A stretch of DNA of 13,307 bases. It comes from Omnitrophica bacterium RBG_13_46_9. GTDB lineage: Bacteria; Omnitrophota; Gorgyraeia; JABMRN01; RBG-13-46-9. Numbering within the stretch: the first letter of the stretch is position 1; every line of letters begins with the position of its first letter. This document shows, piece after piece, positions 5,341 through 11,960 of the stretch. The notes under the pieces are model-generated. The model was not told the origin of the DNA and did not search any database. It worked only from the letters and a program-made list of their open reading frames with translations. Made by a program: the position numbers and the translations under genes. The DNA is taken from positions 10,112 through 23,418 of the forward strand of contig MHFD01000078.1 of assembly GCA_001804045.1 (NCBI GenBank), written 5' to 3'.

Positions 5341-6483
5341 TTGAAAAAGCGTTTTATGGATAACGGGAAAATGCGATATATTTCAGAGGATAATTTTTTC
5401 GCGCTTTTGGGTGCTTTAAGATCCGACTACGAGGTTTACGTTCCCGTTAAAAAGGGCGATAAGCGCTTTTATAAGAGATTTATCCCTCCTACGGTCCAGC
5501 CAATTGAAGGGAAGAAGAAAGACGGAGAGGTTCTAAAACCTGCCCAAACCGACGATATCGTAATCGGCGAGGTAAGGCCGGTCGAGCCGCTTAAAGCGTT
5601 TTTCTATTCCGCAAGAGAGGTGGTCGCGGAGGGCTTCAAGGACTATATTCCGCATTCCACAGATAAGCCGTTTGCGATCGTAGGCGTGAAAGCGTGTGAT
5701 TTAAAGGGTTTCAAGGTCCAGGATTACGTATTTTCCGGCAAGGGCAGGTCTGACTCCGGAGAGAAAGACGGTGATTATAGAGATCCTTTATATATCAAGA
5801 ACCGCGAACAGAATCTCATAATCGCATCGGATTGCACCTGTGCCATAAATACGTGCTTCTGCCTGGCTCTCGGCATAAAACCCCACCCCCAAGAAGATTT
5901 TGACATAAACCTTTCCCAGATTAAGGGGGGCTTTGTCGTAGAGTCCGGTTCGCCGAAAGGCGAGAGGCTTATTAAAAAGCATTCTTCCCTTTTTGAGGAG
6001 GCGCGGCAGGGGTATATTGCCGAAAGAGAAAGGTTAAGGACAGGGGTCATTAAAGAAGTGGAAGGGAATATCAAAGAAAATCATGTCCCGCATCAGGATT
6101 TATATAAAGGTATTATAGCGAAAAATATTGAATCCACCATCTGGCCGGATAAAGCCAAGACCTGCGTGGAATGCGGCGCGTGCAACGTAATCTGTCCGAC
6201 CTGTCATTGTTTTTTACTGTATGACCAGAAGGACGAAAAACGGATGGAACGCTTGCGTATATGGGATTCCTGCATGATCAAGGATTTTGCCCGTGTTGCG
6301 GGAGGCGCTAACCCGCGGCCGAAGCTCTGGATGAGATTGCGCAATAGATTTGAGAAAAAATTCGATTTCTTTCCGAAGGCAGCCGGTATTTACGCCTGCA
6401 CGGGATGCGGACGGTGCATATCGGCTTGTCCGGCAAAGATCGATATAAGAGATGTCCTTAAGGAGTTAGTGGGCAATGTATAA
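5341..6483 (+). CDS. Iron-sulfur subunit, sulfhydrogenase beta / AsrA-like
   Basis: Up to 380 residues; the family of 4Fe-4S dicluster proteins that includes the beta subunit of group 3b sulfhydrogenase and anaerobic sulfite reductase subunit A. The N-terminal domain has GVKACDLKGF and SDCTCAINTCFCLALG, a conserved cysteine-rich patch of this family (C165-C174). Two [4Fe-4S] motifs follow: C275, C278, C281, C285 (CVECGACNVIC) and C353, C356, C359, C363 (CTGCGRCISAC). It passes electrons between the FAD subunit encoded next and an acceptor. The TTG at 5341 gives the longest form; ATG at 5356 or 5371 are alternatives, and MRYISEDNFF at 5371 looks most like the family N-terminus. Twenty-one bases after rex and overlapping the next gene by 8 bases. 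In this operon it probably serves the membrane hydrogenase; a stand-alone NAD(P)H:ferredoxin or sulfur-reducing activity is the alternative. Confidence 0.9.
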   Translation: MKKRFMDNGKMRYISEDNFFALLGALRSDYEVYVPVKKGDKRFYKRFIPPTVQPIEGKKKDGEVLKPAQTDDIVIGEVRPVEPLKAFFYSAREVVAEGFKDYIPHSTDKPFAIVGVKACDLKGFKVQDYVFSGKGRSDSGEKDGDYRDPLYIKNREQNLIIASDCTCAINTCFCLALGIKPHPQEDFDINLSQIKGGFVVESGSPKGERLIKKHSSLFEEARQGYIAERERLRTGVIKEVEGNIKENHVPHQDLYKGIIAKNIESTIWPDKAKTCVECGACNVICPTCHCFLLYDQKDEKRMERLRIWDSCMIKDFARVAGGANPRPKLWMRLRNRFEKKFDFFPKAAGIYACTGCGRCISACPAKIDIRDVLKELVGNV

Positions 6484-7300
6484 GTCCGGCAATCCGTATA
6501 GGCCGATTGAAACAGAAGTTCTTGATGTCATAACGGAGACGCCTACAATAAAGACGTTACGGCTAAAACCCAGGGAGGAGATCACTTTCAAGACCGGGCA
6601 GTTCATAGAATTGACCGTGCCCGGCGTAGGCGAAGCGCCGTTTACGCCTTCTTCGAGGCCCTCGGTAACCGACATAATGGAAGTGACGGTCATGAGGGTA
6701 GGCAAGGTCACCGAAAAAATACACCAGCTTGAAAAAGGGGATATCATAGGCCTGCGTGGGCCTTTTGGTAAAGGCTATCCCTTGGACGAATTTAAAAATA
6801 AAGAAGTGCTGGTTGTGGGCGGAGGATGCGGTTACGCGCCTTTAAGGAGCCTTATGTACTCGATTTTTGATATAAGCGGGGAGTTTAAAAGCATATTCTT
6901 CAGAGGCGGGTGCAAGAGGCCGGATGAGATGTTATACAGGAAAGAGCTGGAAAGCTGGCATGATAGAAAAGACCTGAATATAAGACTTACCGTAGATGTG
7001 GGCGACAAGACATGGAAAGGAAACGTCGGGTTAGTAACCACGATCCTGGACGATGTTAAAATGGATTATTCCTCAGGCGTGGCGATTGTCTGCGGGCCGC
7101 CTATAATGATGAAGTTCGCGACAATGAAACTCATTGAAATGGGCTTTAAAGAGGATAGCATATATCTTTCCATGGAGAAGAACATGTCCTGCGGTATCGG
7201 CAAGTGCGGCCATTGCAGGATTGGGATCTATTACGCATGTAAGGATGGCCCTGCTTTTCAGTACTCCAAGATAAAGGGAACTCCCGAGATCTGGGCCTAA
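6476..7300 (+). CDS. FAD/NAD(P)H-binding [2Fe-2S] subunit, sulfhydrogenase gamma / AsrB-like
   Basis: 274 residues of the ferredoxin-NADP reductase family. An FAD-binding barrel (about 10-105) contains KTGQFIELTVPG and a loop APFTPSS where RxYS is usual. The nucleotide domain starts at VLVVGGGCGYAPLR (111-124) and has CGPPIMM (206-212). A C-terminal [2Fe-2S] site is made by C239, C244, C247 and C255 (SCGIGKCGHC then C), as in dihydroorotate dehydrogenase electron-transfer subunits and hydrogenase gamma subunits. It oxidises or reduces NAD(P)H and exchanges electrons with the preceding iron-sulfur subunit; their genes overlap by 8 bases. Together they form a soluble electron-input module. Cofactor choice NADH versus NADPH is not decided by the sequence, though Rex control hints at NADH. 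Confidence 0.92.
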   Translation: MYKSGNPYRPIETEVLDVITETPTIKTLRLKPREEITFKTGQFIELTVPGVGEAPFTPSSRPSVTDIMEVTVMRVGKVTEKIHQLEKGDIIGLRGPFGKGYPLDEFKNKEVLVVGGGCGYAPLRSLMYSIFDISGEFKSIFFRGGCKRPDEMLYRKELESWHDRKDLNIRLTVDVGDKTWKGNVGLVTTILDDVKMDYSSGVAIVCGPPIMMKFATMKLIEMGFKEDSIYLSMEKNMSCGIGKCGHCRIGIYYACKDGPAFQYSKIKGTPEIWA

Positions 7301-7320
7301 AATATCCTAAAGAGGTTATA

Positions 7321-7400
7321 AATGATTACAGCGATTAGAAAAAGATTACAGAGATTAGATAAAGATTACAAAAGATGGGACGATGATCCGTGTAATCATT
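7321..7400. repeat. GATTACA word array with 10-bp terminal inverted repeats
   Basis: Three 20-base units begin at 7324, 7344 and 7364, each opening with GATTACA. The array is bounded by AATGATTACA (7321-7330) and its exact complement TGTAATCATT (7391-7400). The first 13 bases of unit 1, GATTACAGCGATT, are identical to a word in the spacer upstream of rex (4369-4381). It fills the 108-base gap between the FAD subunit and the polyferredoxin gene, ending 8 bases before the ATG. Confidence 0.78.
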
Positions 7401-7408
7401 AAAGAAAT

Positions 7409-7975
7409 ATGAATACGAGCGCGGAACAGATACATAATGGAACGCTAAACATAGAGCCGAAAAAAGGTAAGGATAAACGGTTATTTATCGACCTCGATAT
7501 CTGCGCCTCCGGCGAATGCAAAAGGTGCGAAATCAAATGCAGCTATTTATATCATAGGCAGCACCCTGTCGATAACGGTATTATATCCGTGGCAGAGCTG
7601 GCGACATACGCGCTTGTATGCCGCAGATGCGAGGAACCTCATTGCGTAAATGCCTGTCCGGTAGAAGCGCTTGAACAGGAAAAAAAGAAAGACAAACTGC
7701 TTGTAAGGCACAACATGCGCTGCATCAGCTGTAAATCGTGTTCCCATGTCTGTCCATACGGCACGATTTATCCGGAACTTGTACCTTTATTGATCAATAA
7801 CTGTGATTTTTGCCTGGACAGAAGAGATAAAAAGGATGAGCCGCTTTGCATAACGACCTGCCCGTACGGGGCATTGAGTTTAAAAGCAGGCGATATTGAG
7901 TTGGATAAAAACACTTTTTTAGTCGGCGATAATCTGATAGTCCGTTCCACGCGCTGGGACAGAGAGAAAGCGTGA
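7409..7975 (+). CDS. 16-cysteine polyferredoxin electron-transfer subunit
   Basis: 188 residues with 16 ligand cysteines in four groups: C32, C37, C40, C44; C71, C74, C79, C83; C105, C108, C111, C115; and C132, C135, C147, C151. This is the four-[4Fe-4S] pattern of HycB/HydN/CooF/DmsB-like proteins, including CRRCEEPHCVNACP and the closing CITTCPYGALS. The first 20 residues are polar and the first ferredoxin group is the slightly divergent CASGEC. It likely carries electrons from the FAD/Fe-S module, or from ferredoxin, to the small hydrogenase subunit; no separate NuoI/HycF-like gene is seen in the window. No membrane anchor or Tat signal, so it is cytoplasmic. No strong SD; the start is the ATG just after the repeat array. 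Confidence 0.9.
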   Translation: MNTSAEQIHNGTLNIEPKKGKDKRLFIDLDICASGECKRCEIKCSYLYHRQHPVDNGIISVAELATYALVCRRCEEPHCVNACPVEALEQEKKKDKLLVRHNMRCISCKSCSHVCPYGTIYPELVPLLINNCDFCLDRRDKKDEPLCITTCPYGALSLKAGDIELDKNTFLVGDNLIVRSTRWDREKA

Positions 7976-7988
7976 AAGGTAAATAATG

Positions 7989-8036
7989 AAGGACGAATCG
8001 CCCGTCGTCTGAGCGAGCGGTCGTCCGTCGTAACGA
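7989..8036. repeat. Low-complexity spacer element with GGACGA/TCGTCC inverted repeat
   Basis: GGACGA (7991-7996) is mirrored by TCGTCC (8021-8026), with further CGTCGT and GAGCGAGCG words inside. The 10-mer AAGGACGAAT (7989-7998) recurs in the spacer at 9534-9543. It lies between the polyferredoxin and NuoH-like genes. Confidence 0.4.
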
Positions 8037-8049
8037 AGATAGATTAAAT

Positions 8050-8973
8050 ATGGCGTATGTTATCTATTTGATATTCTACGGGTTCCTGCTGACAGCTGCG
8101 ATAGGGCTTTTGGCCAGCTGGATCGACAGGAAGGTCACGGCCAGGGTCCAGTATCGGGTGGGCCCTCCGATATTACAGCCTTTAATAGACATTGTAAAGC
8201 TTTTAGGGAAGGAAACGCTTGTTCCGAGAGGCGCTTCAAAGATAATTTTTTTAACGGCGCCGTTAGTGGGCCTGACCAGCGTTATGCTGGTGTCTACTTT
8301 GCTGTGGGTGAATAATATCGATTACGGCAGGGGCTTTCTGGGCGATCTTATCGTGGTGCTATATCTTTTGACGATCCCTTCCATGAGCATTATCATGGGA
8401 GGGTTCGCTTCCGGAAATCCGCTCGCTAGTTTAGGCGCGTCGCGGGAAATGAAGCTGGTTTTAAGCTATGAACTGCCTTTTGTGCTCGTGGCTTTTGTCT
8501 CTGTCATAAAAGCAGGCTTTTCCATAAGGCTGGGTGACATATTGATGTCCCAGGCCCAGAATGGTGTCGTTGTGGGAAGCTGGTCAGGCATCCTGGCCTT
8601 GATCGTAGCCATAATGAGCGTGCAGGCTAAATTGGCGCTTGTCCCTTTTGATATTCCCGAGGCCGAGACAGAGATCGTTTCGGGGCCGCTTATAGAGTAT
8701 TCCGGTTCGGGACTGGCCGCTTACAGGCTGATGAAGAATATGCTTTTATTTACGCTGCCTTTCTTCTTGATGGTCCTTTTCATGGGTGGCTTAAGACTCG
8801 ACGGCGTGCATTTTTTGTACGGAGTACTGAAATATATAGGCCTGGTAGCCCTGATAACGGTCATAAGAAATACCAATCCGCGGGTAAGAATTGACCAGGC
8901 AGTGAGATTTTTCTGGGGGCCGATGACGATTATTGCCATACTGGCGGTTCTTTTGGCATTTATGGGATTATAA
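8050..8973 (+). CDS. NuoH/HycD-like membrane subunit of the group 4 hydrogenase
   Basis: 307 residues with about eight transmembrane helices; the complex I subunit 1 family (NuoH, HycD, HyfC, EchB). The family signature SWIDRKVTARVQYRVGPP comes early (about residues 23-40), then PLIDIVKLLGKE. The loop VPFDIPEAETEIVSGPLIEY holds the acidic cluster conserved in this family and thought to lie at the junction of hydrogenase module and ion path. The last helix ends at MAILAVLLAFMGL-like sequence. It anchors the hydrophilic subunits to the membrane and links to the antiporter-like subunit. Start MAYVIYLIFYGF at the ATG after TTAAAT, no clear SD. Confidence 0.94.
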   Translation: MAYVIYLIFYGFLLTAAIGLLASWIDRKVTARVQYRVGPPILQPLIDIVKLLGKETLVPRGASKIIFLTAPLVGLTSVMLVSTLLWVNNIDYGRGFLGDLIVVLYLLTIPSMSIIMGGFASGNPLASLGASREMKLVLSYELPFVLVAFVSVIKAGFSIRLGDILMSQAQNGVVVGSWSGILALIVAIMSVQAKLALVPFDIPEAETEIVSGPLIEYSGSGLAAYRLMKNMLLFTLPFFLMVLFMGGLRLDGVHFLYGVLKYIGLVALITVIRNTNPRVRIDQAVRFFWGPMTIIAILAVLLAFMGL

Positions 8974-8977
8974 ATAC

Positions 8978-9054
8978 TAGCGTATAGCGTCTAGCGATTA
9001 GCGTCTAGTTCAAATATCTATTTCTAGACGCTAGAAGCTAGACGCTAGACGCTG
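8978..9054. repeat. Heptamer inverted repeat (TAGCGTC type)
   Basis: Four uninterrupted 7-base units of TAGCGTC type (8978-9005) are followed by a 21-base spacer, then four units of the complementary GACGCTA type (9027-9054). Units 2 and 4 of the left arm are exact TAGCGTC and pair perfectly with units 3 and 1 of the right arm; the other two are variants. The two arms form an imperfect hairpin of 28 bases per side between the NuoH-like and NuoB-like genes. Confidence 0.85.
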
Positions 9055-9076
9055 GGTAGAATTTCGGGCTAGATTT

Positions 9077-9493
9077 ATGAATTTAAAACTTAAAGCGTTA
9101 CTAAAATCTCCCTGGGTATTCCATTTGTCTACAGGCAGCTGCAATAACTGCGATATAGAGATATTGGACTGCCTGACGCCCAGATTTGACATCGAGCGGT
9201 TTGGGATACTTCTGGCAGGAAGCATAAAACACGCAGACGTGCTTTTGATCACCGGCTCTTGCAACAGGCAATCGGTCGTAAGAATGAAAAGGTTATACGA
9301 ACAGGTCCCCAAACCGTGCCTGGTAGTTGCGGTAGGGGAGTGCGCTTTATCCAGAGGCATGTTTATACATAGCTACAACTGCCCTGTGCCGCTGGATAAG
9401 ATCATACCGGTAGATGTATATATACCGGGATGTCCGCCCAAGCCCGAGGCGATTATCGCCGGAGTGGTTAAGCTGATAGGAAAAGTGAAATGA
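9077..9493 (+). CDS. NuoB-like small subunit of the [NiFe] hydrogenase
   Basis: 138 residues, short as in Ech and Hyc small subunits that keep only the proximal [4Fe-4S]. Ligands: C22 and C25 (TGSCNNCDIE), C89 (VAVGECALSRG) and C119 (YIPGCPPKPEAI). The family usually reads LLITGPVT at residues 57-64, here LLITGSCN, adding a cysteine (C62). The large extra ferredoxin domains of standard hydrogenase small subunits are absent. It hands electrons from the polyferredoxin to the active site of the large subunit and docks on the NuoH-like protein. Start ATG after a heptamer hairpin; no clear SD. Confidence 0.94.
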   Translation: MNLKLKALLKSPWVFHLSTGSCNNCDIEILDCLTPRFDIERFGILLAGSIKHADVLLITGSCNRQSVVRMKRLYEQVPKPCLVVAVGECALSRGMFIHSYNCPVPLDKIIPVDVYIPGCPPKPEAIIAGVVKLIGKVK

Positions 9494-9497
9494 GACC

Positions 9498-9533
9498 ATG
9501 ATTTACGACAACCCGGCGGTTGTCGTAAATCAT
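9498..9533. repeat. Perfect 16-bp hairpin
   Basis: ATGATTTACGACAACC (9498-9513) is exactly complementary to GGTTGTCGTAAATCAT (9518-9533) around the tetraloop CGGC. It starts 5 bases after the stop of the small subunit. There is no T run after it (AAGGACG follows), so it looks like an RNA processing or stability structure, or a symmetric protein site, more than a terminator. Confidence 0.85.
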
Positions 9534-9546
9534 AAGGACGAATTTC

Positions 9547-9575
9547 ATCCCGAGGGCACGAAATGCCCGAGGGAT
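9547..9575. repeat. Second hairpin with CCCGAGGG words
   Basis: ATCCC-GA-GGGCA pairs with TGCCC-GA-GGGAT around loop CGAAA: two 5-bp stems separated by an opposing GA/GA mismatch. CCCGAGGG occurs as a direct repeat (9549-9556, 9566-9573). A short AAAAA run follows, so no terminator reading on the plus strand. Confidence 0.7.
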
Positions 9576-9590
9576 CTCAAAAAGCGCTCA

Positions 9591-9632
9591 TAGGTAATAG
9601 GTAGTAGGTAATAGTTAATAGGTGATAAGCAA
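9591..9632 (+). repeat. Six TAGGTAA-type heptamers abutting a start codon
   Basis: Six consecutive 7-base units, TAGGTAA at 9591-9597 and variants to 9632, end exactly at the ATG at 9633. The fifth unit, TAGGTGA, offers AGGTGA as a Shine-Dalgarno 7 bases before the ATG, so the repeat itself supplies the ribosome binding site. Confidence 0.8.
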
Positions 9633-10109
9633 ATGACACGCGAACAGGTTCTGAAAGATATACGAGAGAGGTTCATGGAAGATATTATCGATATTTTTGA
9701 CAAATCTCCGAAAAGGGTATATATTGAGATCAAACCCGAATCGATAATGAAGATGGCGAATTATATCTTTAAAAATGTGGGAGCCAGGTTTAATATCGCC
9801 TCCGGCGTAGATATGCGGTATCACATGGAGATTCTTTACCATTTCATTATAGAGGATATTAATCTGCTGATATCCCTGCGGGTTAAACTCCAAAAAGATA
9901 AAAAATTGGAAGTCGATTCACTTGCGCCTTCAATTGAGGCCACAAATTGGATAGAAAGAGAGATCCATGAACTTTTAGGAATAAATTTTAAAGGCCATCC
10001 AGATCTTCGGAAACTCCTTCTATCGGATGATTGGCCTGAAGGTGTGTACCCTCTGAGGCAAGATTACAAAGAATGGGACGAAGGCGCGATTCGAGATAGA
10101 GGGGTTTAA
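9633..10109 (+). CDS. NuoC-like subunit of the group 4 hydrogenase
   Basis: 158 residues of the complex I 30-kDa (NuoC) family, encoded separately from the large subunit as in Ech-type enzymes rather than fused as in HycE. The signature near the end, IEREIHELLGINFKGHPD, then DDWPEGVYPLRQDY, is nearly textbook for this family. The N-terminal part (about 1-75) is a mixed alpha/beta region with RFNIASGVDMRYHME. It packs between large and small subunits and contributes to assembly; no cofactor is expected. The ribosome binding site comes from the heptamer array ending at the ATG. Confidence 0.93.
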   Translation: MTREQVLKDIRERFMEDIIDIFDKSPKRVYIEIKPESIMKMANYIFKNVGARFNIASGVDMRYHMEILYHFIIEDINLLISLRVKLQKDKKLEVDSLAPSIEATNWIEREIHELLGINFKGHPDLRKLLLSDDWPEGVYPLRQDYKEWDEGAIRDRGV

Positions 10110-10112
10110 ATA

Positions 10113-10179
10113 AGCTATCAGCTGTCAGCTTTCAGTCTTCAGTGACTGATGGCTGATGACTGAAAGCCGAAAGCTAAAT
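10113..10179. repeat. Heptamer inverted repeat (AGCTNTC / TGANNGC type) before the large-subunit start
   Basis: Left arm of four 7-base units beginning AGCTATC (10113-10140), then AGTGAC, then right arm of four units such as TGATGGC, TGATGAC, TGAAAGC and CGAAAGC (10147-10174), partly complementary to the left arm. It ends 5 bases before the preferred ATG at 10180. The spacer between the NuoC-like and large-subunit genes is essentially all repeat. Confidence 0.8.
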
Positions 10180-11358
10180 ATGGCGAAGACAATAATACCG
10201 ATAGGGCCGTATCATCCGCTTCAGGAAGAACCGGAGTTTTTTACTCTTACTGTAGAAGGTGAGAGGGTTGTAGATATAGACGTACGGATAGGATATAACC
10301 ATCGGGGGATAGAAAAGCTTTCCGAGATGAAGACGTTTGACCAGTCTACCTTCGTTATAGAGAGGATCTGCGGGATATGTTCGACAAGCCATCCCTTTGC
10401 GTATACAAGGGCAGTAGAAGACATTATACCCGTTGAGGTGCCGGAGAGAGCAAAATATATAAGGACAATAATAGCAGAGGGTGAGAGAATACATTCACAT
10501 CTCTTATGGCTTGGCCTTGCCGGACACTTCCTCGGATATAACACTGTATATATGTGGGCATGGAAGCTGAGAGAGGAGATCCTGGACGTAATGGAGATCC
10601 TGTCCGGAAACAGGAACAATTATGCCATGTTTAAACCGGGAGGCGTAAGAAGGGACATCAAGCCGGAAGACATACCTGGCGTGATTAAAAAGATAGATTC
10701 TATAGTTCCCACGCTTTTAATGCTTAAAAAGGCGGTTATGGATGACCCTGTGCTGCATGTGCGGACAAAAGGCATCGGTATTCTTACAAAGGAAGACGCA
10801 ATAAATTATAGCGCCCTAGGGCCCACTTCCCGGGCTTCCGGTGTTGCAAGGGATGTAAGGAAGGATTCACCTTACGGGGCTTATGACAAGGTAGATTGGG
10901 AGATGATAGTTACGCAGAATGGCGATGTATTCGATAAGGTAGTTGTGAGAATACTGGAAATGTTTGAGTCGGTAAAGATCATGAAATACTGCTTGCTGAA
11001 CCTTCCCAAGGGAGAGATAGACCTGAATCTTAAAGACATTCCTCCCGGAGAAGGCATAGGCCATATAGAAGCGCCCAGGGGCGAGACCTTTCATTATGTA
11101 ATAAGTGACGGCACAAATAGGCCTGTGCGCCATAAAGTAAGGGCTCCGACATTCATGAACCTCCCGACATATAAAGCGACAGTAGTGGGAGAGACGATAT
11201 CCGATGCCACGATCATCTTAGCCGCTATCGACCCGTGCTATTGCTGTACCGAAAGGATGGCTGTGCGCAATGCTAAAGGGAGAAAGCTATATAGCGGAGA
11301 GGACCTTGTCAGGCTTTCGCAGGAAAAGACCGAAAAAATAAGAAAAGGCCTAAAATGA
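10180..11358 (+). CDS. [NiFe] hydrogenase large (catalytic) subunit, group 4
   Basis: 392 residues from the ATG at 10180 (MAKTIIPIGPYHP). Both nickel-binding motifs are intact: RICGIC near the N-terminus (C64, C67) and DPCYCC near the C-terminus (C353, C356). NHRGIEKL (40-47) and SHPFAYTRAVED also fit NuoD/EchE/CooH-type subunits. An upstream in-frame ATG at 10156 lies inside the repeat and would add eight residues without family similarity, so I reject it. After the last cysteine, about 36 residues remain (TERMAVRN onward); whether a maturation protease removes any is unknown. It reduces protons or oxidises H2. Its last four bases are shared with the PhoU-like gene (ATGA). Membership in group 4 rests on the complex-I-like neighbours and the TER after the last Cys. 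Confidence 0.95.
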   Translation: MAKTIIPIGPYHPLQEEPEFFTLTVEGERVVDIDVRIGYNHRGIEKLSEMKTFDQSTFVIERICGICSTSHPFAYTRAVEDIIPVEVPERAKYIRTIIAEGERIHSHLLWLGLAGHFLGYNTVYMWAWKLREEILDVMEILSGNRNNYAMFKPGGVRRDIKPEDIPGVIKKIDSIVPTLLMLKKAVMDDPVLHVRTKGIGILTKEDAINYSALGPTSRASGVARDVRKDSPYGAYDKVDWEMIVTQNGDVFDKVVVRILEMFESVKIMKYCLLNLPKGEIDLNLKDIPPGEGIGHIEAPRGETFHYVISDGTNRPVRHKVRAPTFMNLPTYKATVVGETISDATIILAAIDPCYCCTERMAVRNAKGRKLYSGEDLVRLSQEKTEKIRKGLK

Positions 11359-11960
11359 AAGAAGATATTATCGTAAATATCAGGAAGATGACGGTTATTC
11401 TTCTAGACATGATCAACCTTGTATATCAGGGATTTATGGAAAATGACGCTCATTATTTAAACAGGGCATTGAACAAAGAGCGCGTAATGGATGATTTGGA
11501 GAAAGACATAACCGCCCTCGTCATCCGGGATTCCAAAACGCTGGATGATAAAGGGCGAAAAGGGTTGCTTCTTTTTGAGCAGGTCGCGCAGAACATAGAA
11601 CGTATGGGCGATGAATTACGCTACCTGATGGAGCGCATGGAGATCAAGATTGCTGAGGACCTTCTATTCAGCGATATAGGCGTAGAACAGTATAAGGACG
11701 CTTTTGAAAAAATGAGAAAATCGGTGGAACTGACCGTGAAATTCCTGAACGAAGACAAAAAAGAACTCCTGGAGATGATACTGAGTAACGGCGATGATAT
11801 CAAGGAGACGATCGAGAAATATAGGACAGAGCATCTTAAGCGCCTGACAGACGGGATTTGCGAACCGCGCGCGGCGAATATGTATTTTGACATGCTTGAT
11901 TTTACAGGGAATATCGCCCGTCACTGCACGGCTATAGCGAGGGTATACAAGGGAAAATAA
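11355..11960 (+). CDS. PhoU-like helical protein in the hydrogenase operon
   Basis: 201 residues, nearly all helical, with two repeats of a PhoU-type three-helix unit. The motifs QNIERMGDELRYLMERM (about 78-94) and DFTGNIARHCTAIARV (about 183-198) correspond to the metal-binding E/RxGD/E-type segments of PhoU/DUF47 proteins. No signal peptide, no membrane segment. It overlaps the catalytic subunit gene by 4 bases and shares one base with the antiporter gene (TAATG), so it is made together with both. PhoU proteins usually modulate transporters; here a role in controlling or assembling the hydrogenase or its antiporter subunit is inferred. A divergent phosphate-signalling role cannot be excluded but no pst/pho genes are near. 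Confidence 0.82.
   Translation: MKEDIIVNIRKMTVILLDMINLVYQGFMENDAHYLNRALNKERVMDDLEKDITALVIRDSKTLDDKGRKGLLLFEQVAQNIERMGDELRYLMERMEIKIAEDLLFSDIGVEQYKDAFEKMRKSVELTVKFLNEDKKELLEMILSNGDDIKETIEKYRTEHLKRLTDGICEPRAANMYFDMLDFTGNIARHCTAIARVYKGK

Noticed and set aside
7321..7400. Miniature inverted-repeat transposable element
   Set aside because: The 10-bp inverted ends and internal repeats are suggestive, but I see no target-site duplication or transposase relation, so I list it only as a repeat.
8978..9054. CRISPR-like repeat array
   Set aside because: Units are 7 bases with no unique spacers between them and the second half is inverted, which does not fit a CRISPR array; no cas genes are present.
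9591..9632. Assembly error at the heptamer arrays
   Set aside because: Units are degenerate rather than identical and the flanking genes remain intact with sensible starts, so collapse or misassembly is not indicated, although array length could still vary.
10156..10179. Start of the hydrogenase large subunit at the upstream ATG
   Set aside because: The extra eight residues are encoded by the heptamer repeat, and the family N-terminus fits MAKTIIPIGPYHP at 10180.
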